In this document: piece after piece, positions 16,202 through 23,973 of the stretch | Layout: each line of letters starts with the position of its first letter | Numbering within the stretch: the first letter of the stretch is position 1 | Source: Streptomyces sp. SM11 | Lineage (GTDB): Bacteria; Actinomycetota; Actinomycetes; Streptomycetales; Streptomycetaceae | Length of the DNA: 64,000 nt | Assembly (NCBI RefSeq): GCF_002910905.1 | Contig: NZ_NEUE01000228.1 | Location: 86,282-150,281 of the forward strand | Direction of reading: 5' to 3' | The notes under the pieces: model-generated | Told to the model about the DNA's origin: nothing | The model's database searches: none | The model's input: the letters and a program-made list of their open reading frames with translations, nothing else | Translations under genes and position numbers: made by a program

Positions 16202-16849
16202 TCAGGGCCGCTCGCGGTTGCGGCCCCGGACGCGCATCACGACGTAGCCGGCCACGGCGGCGGCGGCCAGCGCCAGCACGACCTTGGACACGACGCCGAC
16301 GTACACCCCGACCACGTCCCACTGGTCGCCGAGCCAGTATCCGGCCATCACCAGCACGGTGTTCCACCCCAGGCTGCCCGCCGTCGTCAGAGCGACGAAC
16401 ACCGGCAGCGGCATGCGCTCCACGCCCGCGGGCACCGAGATCAGGCTCCGGAACACCGGCACCATGCGGCCCAGCAGGACCGCCGTGGTGCCGTGCCGGG
16501 CGAACCACTGCTCCGTCCGCACCAGGTCGGAGGCCTTCACCAGCGGCAGCTTCGCCCACCAGGCGTGCAACCGCTCCCGGCCGAACACGGCTCCGGCCCC
16601 GTACAGGACCGCCGCCCCGACGACCGAGCCGAGCGTCGTCCAGAACAGTGCCGATGCGATGCTGAGCGCGCCCTGAGAGGCGGCGAACCCGGTCAACGGC
16701 AGGATGACCTCGCTGGGCAGCGGCGGGAACACGTTCTCCAGCGCGATGGCCGCCCCCGCGCCGGGACCGCCGAACGACTCGACCAGCCCGGCGGCCCAGC
16801 CGGCGATGCCCCCCTGCGGCTCCGAGGCGGCTGACAGGGTCAGGTGCAT
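16202..16849 (-). CDS. DedA-family membrane protein
   Basis: A 215-residue integral membrane protein of the DedA/SNARE-associated (VTT) family, whose members act as polyprenyl-phosphate or phospholipid flippases and support membrane homeostasis. Visible family features are ENVFPPLPSEVILPLTGF in the first re-entrant segment, the second-half motif RMVPVFRSLISVPAGVERM with its conserved arginines, and terminal hydrophobic helices. The ATG at 16849 lies just outside the stop of the SIS gene, which has the same direction 14 bases upstream, so the two may share a transcript. Confidence 0.92.
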   Translation of the reverse strand: MHLTLSAASEPQGGIAGWAAGLVESFGGPGAGAAIALENVFPPLPSEVILPLTGFAASQGALSIASALFWTTLGSVVGAAVLYGAGAVFGRERLHAWWAKLPLVKASDLVRTEQWFARHGTTAVLLGRMVPVFRSLISVPAGVERMPLPVFVALTTAGSLGWNTVLVMAGYWLGDQWDVVGVYVGVVSKVVLALAAAAVAGYVVMRVRGRNRERP

Positions 16850-16863
16850 GTATCCATGATCCC

Positions 16864-17751
16864 TCAGGCCCCGTCGAGGACCACCGAACGACTCAGGTGG
16901 CGCGGCAGATCCGGGTCGAGCCCCCGTGCGGCAGCACGGGCGAGGGCGAGGCGCTGTACGCGTACGAGGTCGGCCAGCGGGTCGAGGGCGCCGTCCACCC
17001 ACTGGGCGCCCGTCGCGCGCACCTGCTCCGGCAGGCCCTCGGGGGCCTCGCCGAACATCCAGGTCGCGGTGGACACGGTGGAGATGCTGATGGGCCCGTG
17101 GCGGTACTCCATCGCGGGGTAGGACTCCGTCCAGGACAGCGACGCCTCCTTCATCTTGAGCGCCGCCTCGTGGGCCAGACCGACCGTCCACCCCCGCCCG
17201 AGGAAGGAGAACTGGGTGCTCCGCAGCAGCCCATCGGGCAACGGCTCGGCGAGCGCGGTCTCCGCGTCCGTGACCACGTCCTCGGCGTGCAGACCGAGGT
17301 GGGCCCGCAGCAGGGTGAGGGCGGTCGTGGCGAAGCGCGTCTGGACGACGGACCGTTCGTCGGCGAAGTCCAGGACGACGAGATCATCGGCCGCGGCCCT
17401 GACCGGGGTCTTCGGATCCGCCGTGACGGCCACGGTGCGCGCGGTGCCGCGCAGCCGGTCCAGCAGCTCCAGCACCTCGGTCGTGGTCCCCGACCGGGTC
17501 AGCGCGACGACCCGGTCGTAGCCGCGGCCGAAGGGGAACTCGGAGGCGGCGAAGGCGTCCGACTCGCCCTGGCCGGAACCCTCGCGGAGCCCGGCGTAGG
17601 CCTGCGCCATGTAGAAGGAGGTACCGCAGCCGACGACTGCGATCCGCTCGCCCGCGGCGGGCAGGACGGCGGCCTCGGGGCCGTCGGCCAGAGCGGCGGC
17701 ACGCCGCCAGCATTCGGGCTGACTGGCTGTCTCGGTCTCGGCATACGACAC
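16864..17751 (-). CDS. SIS-domain sugar-phosphate isomerase/deaminase-like protein
   Basis: A 295-residue cytosolic protein with two SIS folds, related to AgaS and to the isomerase half of glucosamine-6-phosphate synthase. First SIS: IAVVGCGTSFYMAQAY and ALTRSGTTTEVLELL. The second half has LGRGWTVGLAHEAALKMKE and AMEYRHGPIS, with the His/Glu typical of amino-sugar enzymes. I start it at GTG 17751 (GGAG upstream; the family begins close to SQPECWRR) rather than GTG 17805. It is divergent from a DeoR-type regulator, the classic arrangement for amino-sugar or sugar catabolism. The exact substrate is uncertain. Confidence 0.87.
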   Translation of the reverse strand: MSYAETETASQPECWRRAAALADGPEAAVLPAAGERIAVVGCGTSFYMAQAYAGLREGSGQGESDAFAASEFPFGRGYDRVVALTRSGTTTEVLELLDRLRGTARTVAVTADPKTPVRAAADDLVVLDFADERSVVQTRFATTALTLLRAHLGLHAEDVVTDAETALAEPLPDGLLRSTQFSFLGRGWTVGLAHEAALKMKEASLSWTESYPAMEYRHGPISISTVSTATWMFGEAPEGLPEQVRATGAQWVDGALDPLADLVRVQRLALARAAARGLDPDLPRHLSRSVVLDGA

Positions 17752-17794
17752 GTCTGCACTCCACGGGAACGAGGTGGACCGGGGGACGGGGCCG

Positions 17795-17840
17795 ATGAAG
17801 CCCACATGTAGAATTCTGCACGTTACATGCAGTTATCGAG
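17795..17840. promoter_or_regulatory. Shared control region between SIS gene and DeoR regulator
   Basis: The 219-base divergent gap has an AT-richer core with CTGCA-N7-TGCAG at about 17816-17832 and AGAATTCT overlapping it on the left. ACATG appears twice, 21 bases apart, flanking this core. These are reasonable binding sites for the DeoR-type regulator, but I cannot assign exact -10/-35 boxes. Confidence 0.4.
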
Positions 17841-17970
17841 CAAGAACAAGCAAGGTGTAGGTGGGTGAAGGGCTCCCGGGGGCCTCTGTGCGACGCTTGC
17901 GACGGTCCGGCCACCGGCGACCGCGTTCCAGCGAAACGCGGTGCCCGCTCCGGACGGTGAGGAGACGCTC

Positions 17971-18768
17971 TTGTCCAGGGACGCCCGGTGGGACGCGCTG
18001 CTGGAACTGGTCGGCAAACACGGCAGGGTGGACGTCGAGGAGGCGGCGACGGCGCTCGACGTCTCGGCCGCCACCATCCGCCGCGATCTGGACCAGCTGG
18101 CCGAACAGCATCTGCTCACCCGCACCAGGGGCGGTGCCGTCGCGCACGGGGTCTCCTACGAACTGGCGCTCCGCTACAAGACGGGCCGTCACGCGCCGGA
18201 GAAGCAGGCCATCGGCCGCGCGGTGTCGGGCCTCGTCGCCGTCGGCGAAGTGGTCGGCCTGACCGGCGGAACGACCGTGACCGAAGTGGCCAGGGCGCTG
18301 GCGGTACGCCAGGACATCGTGGGCGAGGCGACGGTGGCGGGCGGGCAGCCGACGCTGACCGTGGTGACCAACGCCCTCAACATCGCGAGCGAGCTGGCGA
18401 TCCGGCCGCAGATCAAGATGGTCGTGACGGGCGGGGTCGCGAGACCCCAGTCCTACGAACTGACGGGTCCGCTCGCCGTCGGCGTGATGAATGAGATCAC
18501 CCTGGACGTCGCGGTTCTCGGGGTGAACGCCATCGACATCGAACGCGGCGCGTACGTCCACCACGAGGGCGAGGCCAGCGTCAACCGGCTGCTCGCGGAA
18601 CGGGCCCAGCGGGTGGTGGTGGCGGCCGACTCGTCGAAGATCGGTAAGCGGGCCTTCGCCCGGGTCTGCGACCTGGGCCTGGTCGACGTCCTGGTCACCG
18701 ACTCCAACATCGCGGCGGAGGCGAAGGGCCGGTTCGGCGAGGCGGGGGTTCAGGTCATCACGGTCTGA
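17971..18768 (+). CDS. DeoR/GlpR-family transcriptional repressor
   Basis: A 265-residue regulator. The N-terminal HTH is RWDALLELVGKHGRVDVEEA followed by LDVSAATIRRDLDQLAEQHL and the wing TRTRGGAV. The DeoRC sensor domain, related to ribose-5-phosphate isomerase, starts near 85 (EKQAIGRAV) with VVGLTGGTTVTEVARAL, TVVTNALNIASEL and VVVAADSSKIGKRAFA. I choose TTG 17971 because GAGGAG lies 6 bases before it; GTG 17941 is the alternative. It probably represses the divergent SIS gene and is released by a sugar phosphate. Confidence 0.9.
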   Translation: MSRDARWDALLELVGKHGRVDVEEAATALDVSAATIRRDLDQLAEQHLLTRTRGGAVAHGVSYELALRYKTGRHAPEKQAIGRAVSGLVAVGEVVGLTGGTTVTEVARALAVRQDIVGEATVAGGQPTLTVVTNALNIASELAIRPQIKMVVTGGVARPQSYELTGPLAVGVMNEITLDVAVLGVNAIDIERGAYVHHEGEASVNRLLAERAQRVVVAADSSKIGKRAFARVCDLGLVDVLVTDSNIAAEAKGRFGEAGVQVITV

Positions 18769-18916
18769 ACCGGTGCCCGCCGGGTACCGGAAGCGACTCG
18801 GACGAAGACTTCGCCGTGTCGTTGGTACGCCGAACGGGTGAGGGGCGAGAGGATTGCCCGATGAACAGTGAGTGCAGCCGGCGCGAATCCGACCGGCTCG
18901 ACGACGGGGTGGCCCT

Positions 18917-19321
18917 GTGAGCAGGTACGACAGGTATGACAGATACGACGCCACCGATGAACAGTGGGAGGGGCTCGCGCAGGTCGTACCGCTGCGCGGC
19001 CGTGACGAGTGGCCGTCGCGGATCGACCACCGCACCGTCCCGGACGAGCGCGCGGCCGAGCAACGACGCCTCGTCGTGCTGCGGGTGCAGGTCTTCGCGG
19101 ACGCACGCGAGGTCGCCGAGTACCTGGTCGCCCAGGTTCCGGTGCTGCTCGATCTGACGGCGGCGGAAACGGACGTGGCGAAGCGGATTCTCGACTTCAG
19201 CAGCGGCGTGGTCTTCGGCCTCGGCAGCGGCATGCACCGCGTCGACCGCAATGTCTTCCTGCTCGCGCCGGTCGGCATGGAGGTCGAGGGGGTCACGCCG
19301 GCGGGCCTCGCCCAGTCCTAG
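18917..19321 (+). CDS. SepF-like cell-division protein
   Basis: A 134-residue member of the SepF family, which in actinobacteria helps anchor and bundle FtsZ. The core is VVLRVQVFADAREVAEYLVA, then PVLLDLTAAETDVAKRILDF and SSGVVFGLGSGMHRVDRNVFLLAP, which is the SepF beta-alpha fold with the conserved glycine-rich loop. The N-terminus has three RYD repeats instead of the amphipathic membrane anchor. It is far from the division cluster, so it is more likely one of the extra SepF-like paralogues of Streptomyces (Sfl type) than the main SepF. Confidence 0.85.
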   Translation: MSRYDRYDRYDATDEQWEGLAQVVPLRGRDEWPSRIDHRTVPDERAAEQRRLVVLRVQVFADAREVAEYLVAQVPVLLDLTAAETDVAKRILDFSSGVVFGLGSGMHRVDRNVFLLAPVGMEVEGVTPAGLAQS

Positions 19322-19411
19322 GGAGCGGCAGTCGGGGCGGCAGCCGGCTCGGACCGCCGCCCCCGGCCGCACACTCCTCCGCTGTCGGTGGCCGGTGATA
19401 GACCTGGGGCC

Positions 19412-19771
19412 GTGACAGATATCGATGTGGCAGAACTCCAGCGGCGGCTGGCCGCGTTCGCGGCGGCGCGGGACTGGGGGCAGTACCACACGCCGAAGAA
19501 CCTGGCGGCCGCGCTCAGCGTCGAGGCCTCCGAACTGCTGGAGATCTTTCAGTGGCTGACGCCCGAACAGTCGGCGGGGATCATGGAGAACCCTGAATCG
19601 GCCCACCGGGTCGCCGATGAGGTGGCGGACGTGCTCGCCTATCTCCTGCAGTTCTGCGAGGTACTGGCCATCGACCCGGTGGCGGCGCTGGCGGCCAAGT
19701 TGGAGCGGAACGAGAAGCGTTTCCCCCTGCCGGGCGCTCCGGAACCCCACGATCGTCACTCTTCGGAGTGA
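19412..19771 (+). CDS. MazG-like nucleotide pyrophosphohydrolase
   Basis: A 119-residue all-alpha enzyme of the MazG/iMazG type, which hydrolyses non-canonical or excess nucleoside triphosphates to monophosphates. The metal-binding pattern is present: EASELLEIFQWL gives ExxE, and RVADEVADVLAYLL gives the later ExxD. The length fits single-domain members (dCTPase/RS21-C6-like). GTG 19412 lacks a ribosome site; a TAGACC element ends 7 bases before it, consistent with a leaderless transcript. Confidence 0.88.
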   Translation: MTDIDVAELQRRLAAFAAARDWGQYHTPKNLAAALSVEASELLEIFQWLTPEQSAGIMENPESAHRVADEVADVLAYLLQFCEVLAIDPVAALAAKLERNEKRFPLPGAPEPHDRHSSE

Positions 19772-19895
19772 TCGAGATATCCACAGTCGACTTCGTGTCC
19801 ACAGATTTCCGATTTCCTCTGGCTTTACGGTGCTGTCTACCTCACTGTGGGTAATGAATGAGGTGAGCGGGTTTTCGTACGGACGGGGGAGACAC

Positions 19896-20396
19896 ATGGA
19901 TGCGGAGCGACTCATCGAGGCGGGACGGCGGGCTCTGGCGGGCAGCCGGGGCGCGCTGGACGTCATGGCGGAGGCCTGGCAGGCCCAGACGCTCGCGCGG
20001 GCGGTCGGCAGCCGACTGGCGCTCTACGGCCCGATGGAATTACGGAGTGAGGCGCGGGCGCTGGGGGAGATCGGCGCCGGATGCTCGTCCCTGGATCACC
20101 CGACAGTGCTCTCCGGCGGTGCCAGGGCGGCCCAGTTGTCCGGGATCGCCGATGTGCGGCCGACCCTGGCCGGGCTGGCGCTACTGCTCGGCGAGGCCGG
20201 TATCGCGCTGGTCGGGGTGGCCTGCGACACGGGGGAGGACGGTCTGTACTGGCAGTGCATCGAGGCCATGGACGCGGCCGACGAATCGCTGGACCGCGTG
20301 CACGGGATGCTGAGACGACTGGCGGAGCGGGAGAGGGAGCGCGACGGCCCCTACGGGGGCATACGCGGCCCGGCGCCATCGGCGGCGGGGCCCTGA
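19896..20396 (+). CDS. DUF6099-family protein
   Basis: A 166-residue, mainly helical soluble protein found across Streptomyces and annotated as DUF6099. Recognisable stretches are RLIEAGRRALAGSRGALDV, MAEAWQAQTLARAVGSRLAL and a helical C-terminus with DAADESLDRVHGMLRRLAER. GGGGGA precedes the ATG at 19896. It stands alone between the MazG-like and LLM genes. The 124-base upstream gap is AT-richer and presumably holds its promoter. No function is known to me. Confidence 0.8.
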   Translation: MDAERLIEAGRRALAGSRGALDVMAEAWQAQTLARAVGSRLALYGPMELRSEARALGEIGAGCSSLDHPTVLSGGARAAQLSGIADVRPTLAGLALLLGEAGIALVGVACDTGEDGLYWQCIEAMDAADESLDRVHGMLRRLAERERERDGPYGGIRGPAPSAAGP

Positions 20397-20406
20397 GGAG
20401 CACGGG

Positions 20407-20430
20407 GGAGAGGCGGAGAGGCGGAGAGGC
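20407..20430 (+). repeat. 8-bp tandem repeat upstream of the LLM oxidoreductase
   Basis: GGAGAGGC occurs three times in a row (20407-20430), followed by a decayed fourth copy. It lies in the gap between the DUF6099 and LLM genes. Each unit resembles a Shine-Dalgarno core, but all copies are too far from the ATG at 20503 to serve it. Confidence 0.7.
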
Positions 20431-20502
20431 GGAGGGGTGGAGACATCGGGGGTCGGCCGGGATGGTCACGAGGACCGCGCGTCGGAGGGGCAGGATGGAG
20501 GC

Positions 20503-21426
20503 ATGGATCTTCGCATCTTCACCGAGCCCCAGCAAGGGGCCGACTACGACACCTTGCTCACCGTCGCCAAAGCCGCCGAGGACCTGGGCTTTGACGCTTT
20601 CTACCGCTCCGACCACTATCTCCGCATGGGCTCCGGCGACGGTCTGCCCGGACCGACGGACGCCTGGATCACCCTGGCCGGACTGGCGCGCGAGACCCGG
20701 CGGATCCGGCTCGGCACGCTGATGACCGCCGGCACGTTCCGGCTTCCGGGAGTGCTGGCCATCCAGGTGGCCCAGGTCGACCAGATGTCCGGCGGCCGGG
20801 TCGAACTGGGCCTGGGGGCAGGCTGGTTCGAGGAGGAGCACAAGGCCTACGGCATTCCGTTCCCGAAGGAGAAGTTCGGCCGCCTGGAGGAGCAGCTCGC
20901 GATCGTCACCGGCCTGTGGGCAACGGAGGTCGGCAAGACCTTCAGCTATGACGGGACCTACTACCAGCTCACCGACTCGCCCGCGCTGCCCAAACCCGCC
21001 CAGGCCAAGGTTCCCGTCCTGGTCGGCGGCCACGGTGCGACCCGCACCCCGCGGCTCGCCGCACAGTACGCGGACGAGTTCAACATCCCGTTCGCCTCGC
21101 TGGAGGACAGCGAGAAGCAGTTCGGCCGGGTCCGGGCCGCCGCGCAGGCGTACGGGCGCTCGCCGGACGACCTCGTGTACTCCAACGCGCTGATCGTCTG
21201 CACGGGCAAGGACGACGCCGAGGTCGCCCGACGCGCGGCGGCCATCGGCCGGGATGTGGAGGAGCTCAAGGCGAACGGGCTGGCGGGGTCGCCCGCCGAG
21301 GTGGTCGACAAGATCGGCGCCTACGGAGCGATCGGCTCGTCGAGGATCTACCTCCAGATCCTCGACCTGGACGACCTGGACCAGCTGGAACTGATCTCCT
21401 CGCAGATCCAGTCCCAGCTGACCTGA
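20503..21426 (+). CDS. LLM-class F420-dependent oxidoreductase
   Basis: A 307-residue TIM-barrel enzyme of the luciferase-like monooxygenase family. Typical motifs are DALYRSDHYLRMG-like (here DAFYRSDHYLRMGSG), TRRIRLGTLMTAGTFRLPGV, QVAQVDQMSGGRVELGLGAGW and PVLVGGHGATRTPRLAA. These match the actinobacterial group that uses coenzyme F420 for hydride transfer. TGGAGG lies before the ATG at 20503. The stop codon lies inside an eight-copy pentanucleotide repeat. The substrate is unknown. Confidence 0.88.
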   Translation: MDLRIFTEPQQGADYDTLLTVAKAAEDLGFDAFYRSDHYLRMGSGDGLPGPTDAWITLAGLARETRRIRLGTLMTAGTFRLPGVLAIQVAQVDQMSGGRVELGLGAGWFEEEHKAYGIPFPKEKFGRLEEQLAIVTGLWATEVGKTFSYDGTYYQLTDSPALPKPAQAKVPVLVGGHGATRTPRLAAQYADEFNIPFASLEDSEKQFGRVRAAAQAYGRSPDDLVYSNALIVCTGKDDAEVARRAAAIGRDVEELKANGLAGSPAEVVDKIGAYGAIGSSRIYLQILDLDDLDQLELISSQIQSQLT

Positions 21427-21460
21427 CCTGACCTGACCTGACCTGACCTGACCTGACCTG
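21421..21460 (+). repeat. Pentanucleotide tandem repeat (ACCTG)8
   Basis: Eight exact copies of ACCTG run from 21421 to 21460. The first copy supplies the TGA stop of the LLM gene (21424-21426) and the run ends 11 bases before the Shine-Dalgarno of the next gene. A 5-bp unit slips readily. Copy changes here alter only the intergenic spacing. Confidence 0.95.
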
Positions 21461-21482
21461 AAGAGAAGAGGAGGTGATGGCT

Positions 21483-22400
21483 GTGAGCATCGGCGGCACG
21501 CTCGCCGACGCGCTGGACGCCGGGTCGGTTCTGCTGGACGGCGGGCTCTCCAACCAACTGGAGGCTCAGGGCTGCGACCTGTCCGACGTGCTCTGGTCGG
21601 CCCGTCTGCTGGCCGACGCGCCGGAACAGGTCGAGGCCGCCCACCTCGCCTACCTCCGGGCCGGGGCACAGGTGCTCATCACGGCGAGCTATCAGGCCAC
21701 CTTCGAAGGGTTCGGGCGGTACGGGATCGACCGGTCCGGGACCGAGGCACTGTTCGCCCGCAGCGTGCTGCTGGCCCGGGGCGCCGCCGAGGCGGCGCGC
21801 CGGGCCGACCCCGGGCGGGAGACCTGGGTCGCCGCATCGGTCGGACCGTACGGGGCGATACTCGCGGACGGCAGCGAGTACCGAGGCCGCTACGGGCTGA
21901 GCATCCGGGAGCTGGAGCGTTTCCACCGCCCCCGGGTGGCGGCGCTGGCCGCTGCGGGGCCCGACGCACTCGCGCTGGAGACGGTGCCGGATCTGGACGA
22001 GGCCGAGGCCCTGGTCCGGGTGGCCGAGGAGACCGGACTGCCGTACTGGCTCTCGTACAGCGTGGCGGGCGGCCGGACGCGGGCCGGTCAGCCGCTGGAG
22101 GAGGCGTTCGCGGTGGCGGCGGGGCGGGACTCCGTCCTCGCGGTAGGGGTCAACTGCTGCGATCCGGAAGAGGCGCAGGGCGCCGTGGAGCAGGCGGTGG
22201 CGGTCACGGGCAGGCCCGCCGTGGTCTACCCGAACAGCGGGGAGGGCTGGGACGCCGGAGCGCGGGGGTGGACCGGACGCAGCACCTTCGACGCGGGGCG
22301 GGTGCGGGCCTGGACCCGGGCCGGGGCCCGGCTCGTCGGAGGCTGCTGCCGGGTGGGGCCGGACCTCATCACGGAACTGGCCGGGCGGCTGGAGCAATAG
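21483..22400 (+). CDS. mmuM: Homocysteine S-methyltransferase
   Basis: A 305-residue zinc enzyme that transfers a methyl group from S-methylmethionine or SAM to homocysteine, making methionine. It has the opening motif LLDGGLSNQLEAQG, the substrate strand VLITASYQATFEGF, and the three zinc cysteines: one in GVNCC near 222 and the pair in GGCCR near the C-terminus. I choose GTG 21483 because AGGAGG lies 8 bases before it; GTG 21474 and ATG 21477 are too close. It follows the LLM gene in the same direction after the ACCTG repeat. Confidence 0.9.
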   Translation: MSIGGTLADALDAGSVLLDGGLSNQLEAQGCDLSDVLWSARLLADAPEQVEAAHLAYLRAGAQVLITASYQATFEGFGRYGIDRSGTEALFARSVLLARGAAEAARRADPGRETWVAASVGPYGAILADGSEYRGRYGLSIRELERFHRPRVAALAAAGPDALALETVPDLDEAEALVRVAEETGLPYWLSYSVAGGRTRAGQPLEEAFAVAAGRDSVLAVGVNCCDPEEAQGAVEQAVAVTGRPAVVYPNSGEGWDAGARGWTGRSTFDAGRVRAWTRAGARLVGGCCRVGPDLITELAGRLEQ

Positions 22401-22476
22401 GGAGGGAGGGACAAGGGAGAGGCAGAGGAGGGAAAATACCTGGTGGGGGCAGCGGGCGAGGATCATACTCGGACAG

Positions 22477-23973
22477 GTGTTCCTGACAATCGGTACGACC
22501 GGCACCCCTGAATGTCCCGCCACGGACCTGGGCTTTCTGCTGCACAAGCATCCCGACAAGGCGCAGACGTTCTCCACCTCGCACGGCTCCGCACACGTCT
22601 TTTACCCCGAGGCGTCCGCCGAGCGCTGCACGGCCGCACTCCTGCTGGAGGTGGATCCGGTGGCGCTGATGCGGCGCGGCAAGGGCAAGGGCCGGGGAGG
22701 CGCGCCCGACGCGGCGCTCGCGCAGTACGTCAACGACCGCCCCTATGCGGCGTCCTCGCTGTTGTCGGTCGCCCTCGCCGCCGTGTTCAAGTCCGCGCTC
22801 GGCGGGGTCTGCCGGGCCATGCCCGAGCGGGCCGGGAGCCCGCTGCCACTGCGGGTCGAGGTGCCCGCCCTGCCCGCCAGGGGCGGCGCCGAGCTGGTGC
22901 ACAAGCTGTTCGCGCCGCTCGGCTGGACGCGGGTCGAGGTCACGGCCGTACCGCTGGACGAGGAGTTCCCGGCGTGGGGCGACTCGCGCTACGTACGTCT
23001 GGTGCTGGAGGGCGAGTTGCGGCTCGCCGACGCGCTGCGGCAGCTCTACGTCCTGTTGCCGGTGCTCGATGACGCCAAGCACTACTGGGTGGCGCCCGAC
23101 GAGGTGGACAAGCTGCTGCGGGCCGGGGAGGGCTGGCTGGCCGACCACCCCGAGCGGCCGCTGATCACCCGGCGCTATCTGTCCCACCGCTGGGGACTCA
23201 CCCGCCAGGCCGACCAGGCCCTGGAGCTGGTGCGGCTCGCCGAGTCGGACGACCTCGACGTGGAGAGCGTCGACAACGCCGTGGACGAGAGCACCGACAC
23301 CGAGGAGAAGCCGGTCCCGCTCGCCGAGCATCGGCGCACCGCGATCCTCGACGCACTGCGCGCCGCCGGGGCGAGCCGGGTGCTCGACCTCGGCTGCGGC
23401 CAGGGCCAGTTGGTGCAGGCGCTCCTCAAGGAAGTGCGTTTCACCGAGATCGTGGGCGTCGACGTCTCGATGCGCGCCCTCACCATCGCCTCGCGGCGGC
23501 TGAAGCTGGACCGGATGGGGGAGCGCCAGGCCGACCGGGTCACCCTGCGGCAGGGCTCGCTGACCTACACGGACAAGCAGCTGGCGGGGTATGACGCCGC
23601 CGTGCTCAGCGAGGTCGTCGAGCACCTGGACCTGCCCCGGCTGCCGGCCCTGGAGTACGCGGTGTTCGGCGCGGCGCGACCGGGGACGGTGCTCGTGACC
23701 ACGCCGAACGTCGAGCACAACGTGCGCTGGGAGACCCTCCCGGCCGGACACGTCCGGCACCGGGACCACCGCTTCGAGTGGACCCGGGCCGAGTTCCGGG
23801 ACTGGGCCGGGCAGGTAGCCGAACGGCACGGATTCACCGTCCGGTATGTGCCGGTCGGGCCGGACGACCCCGAGGTGGGGCCGCCGACCCAGATGGCCGT
23901 GTTCACCCGGACCACGGAAACCACCGGGAACACCGGGAACACCGAGAAGACGAAGGAGGCGGAAGCCGCATGA
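22477..23973 (+). CDS. hen1: 3'-terminal RNA ribose 2'-O-methyltransferase Hen1
   Basis: A 498-residue enzyme that methylates the 2'-OH at the cut 3' end of a damaged RNA before sealing, so the repaired RNA resists the same cut. The N-terminal half (1-240) is the domain that partners and activates the Pnkp ligase (MFLTIGTTGTPECPATDLGF). The SAM site is VLDLGCGQGQ at 302-311, and the Mn-binding motif is EVVEH at 379-383 with later histidines in VRHRDHRFEW. The GTG start has no ribosome site; CATACT ends 7 bases before it, suggesting a leaderless mRNA. Its stop overlaps the pnkp start (ATGA). Confidence 0.95.
   Translation: MFLTIGTTGTPECPATDLGFLLHKHPDKAQTFSTSHGSAHVFYPEASAERCTAALLLEVDPVALMRRGKGKGRGGAPDAALAQYVNDRPYAASSLLSVALAAVFKSALGGVCRAMPERAGSPLPLRVEVPALPARGGAELVHKLFAPLGWTRVEVTAVPLDEEFPAWGDSRYVRLVLEGELRLADALRQLYVLLPVLDDAKHYWVAPDEVDKLLRAGEGWLADHPERPLITRRYLSHRWGLTRQADQALELVRLAESDDLDVESVDNAVDESTDTEEKPVPLAEHRRTAILDALRAAGASRVLDLGCGQGQLVQALLKEVRFTEIVGVDVSMRALTIASRRLKLDRMGERQADRVTLRQGSLTYTDKQLAGYDAAVLSEVVEHLDLPRLPALEYAVFGAARPGTVLVTTPNVEHNVRWETLPAGHVRHRDHRFEWTRAEFRDWAGQVAERHGFTVRYVPVGPDDPEVGPPTQMAVFTRTTETTGNTGNTEKTKEAEAA

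Noticed and set aside
21421..21460. Possible CRISPR-like array
   Set aside because: The unit is only 5 bp with no spacers. It is a simple tandem repeat.
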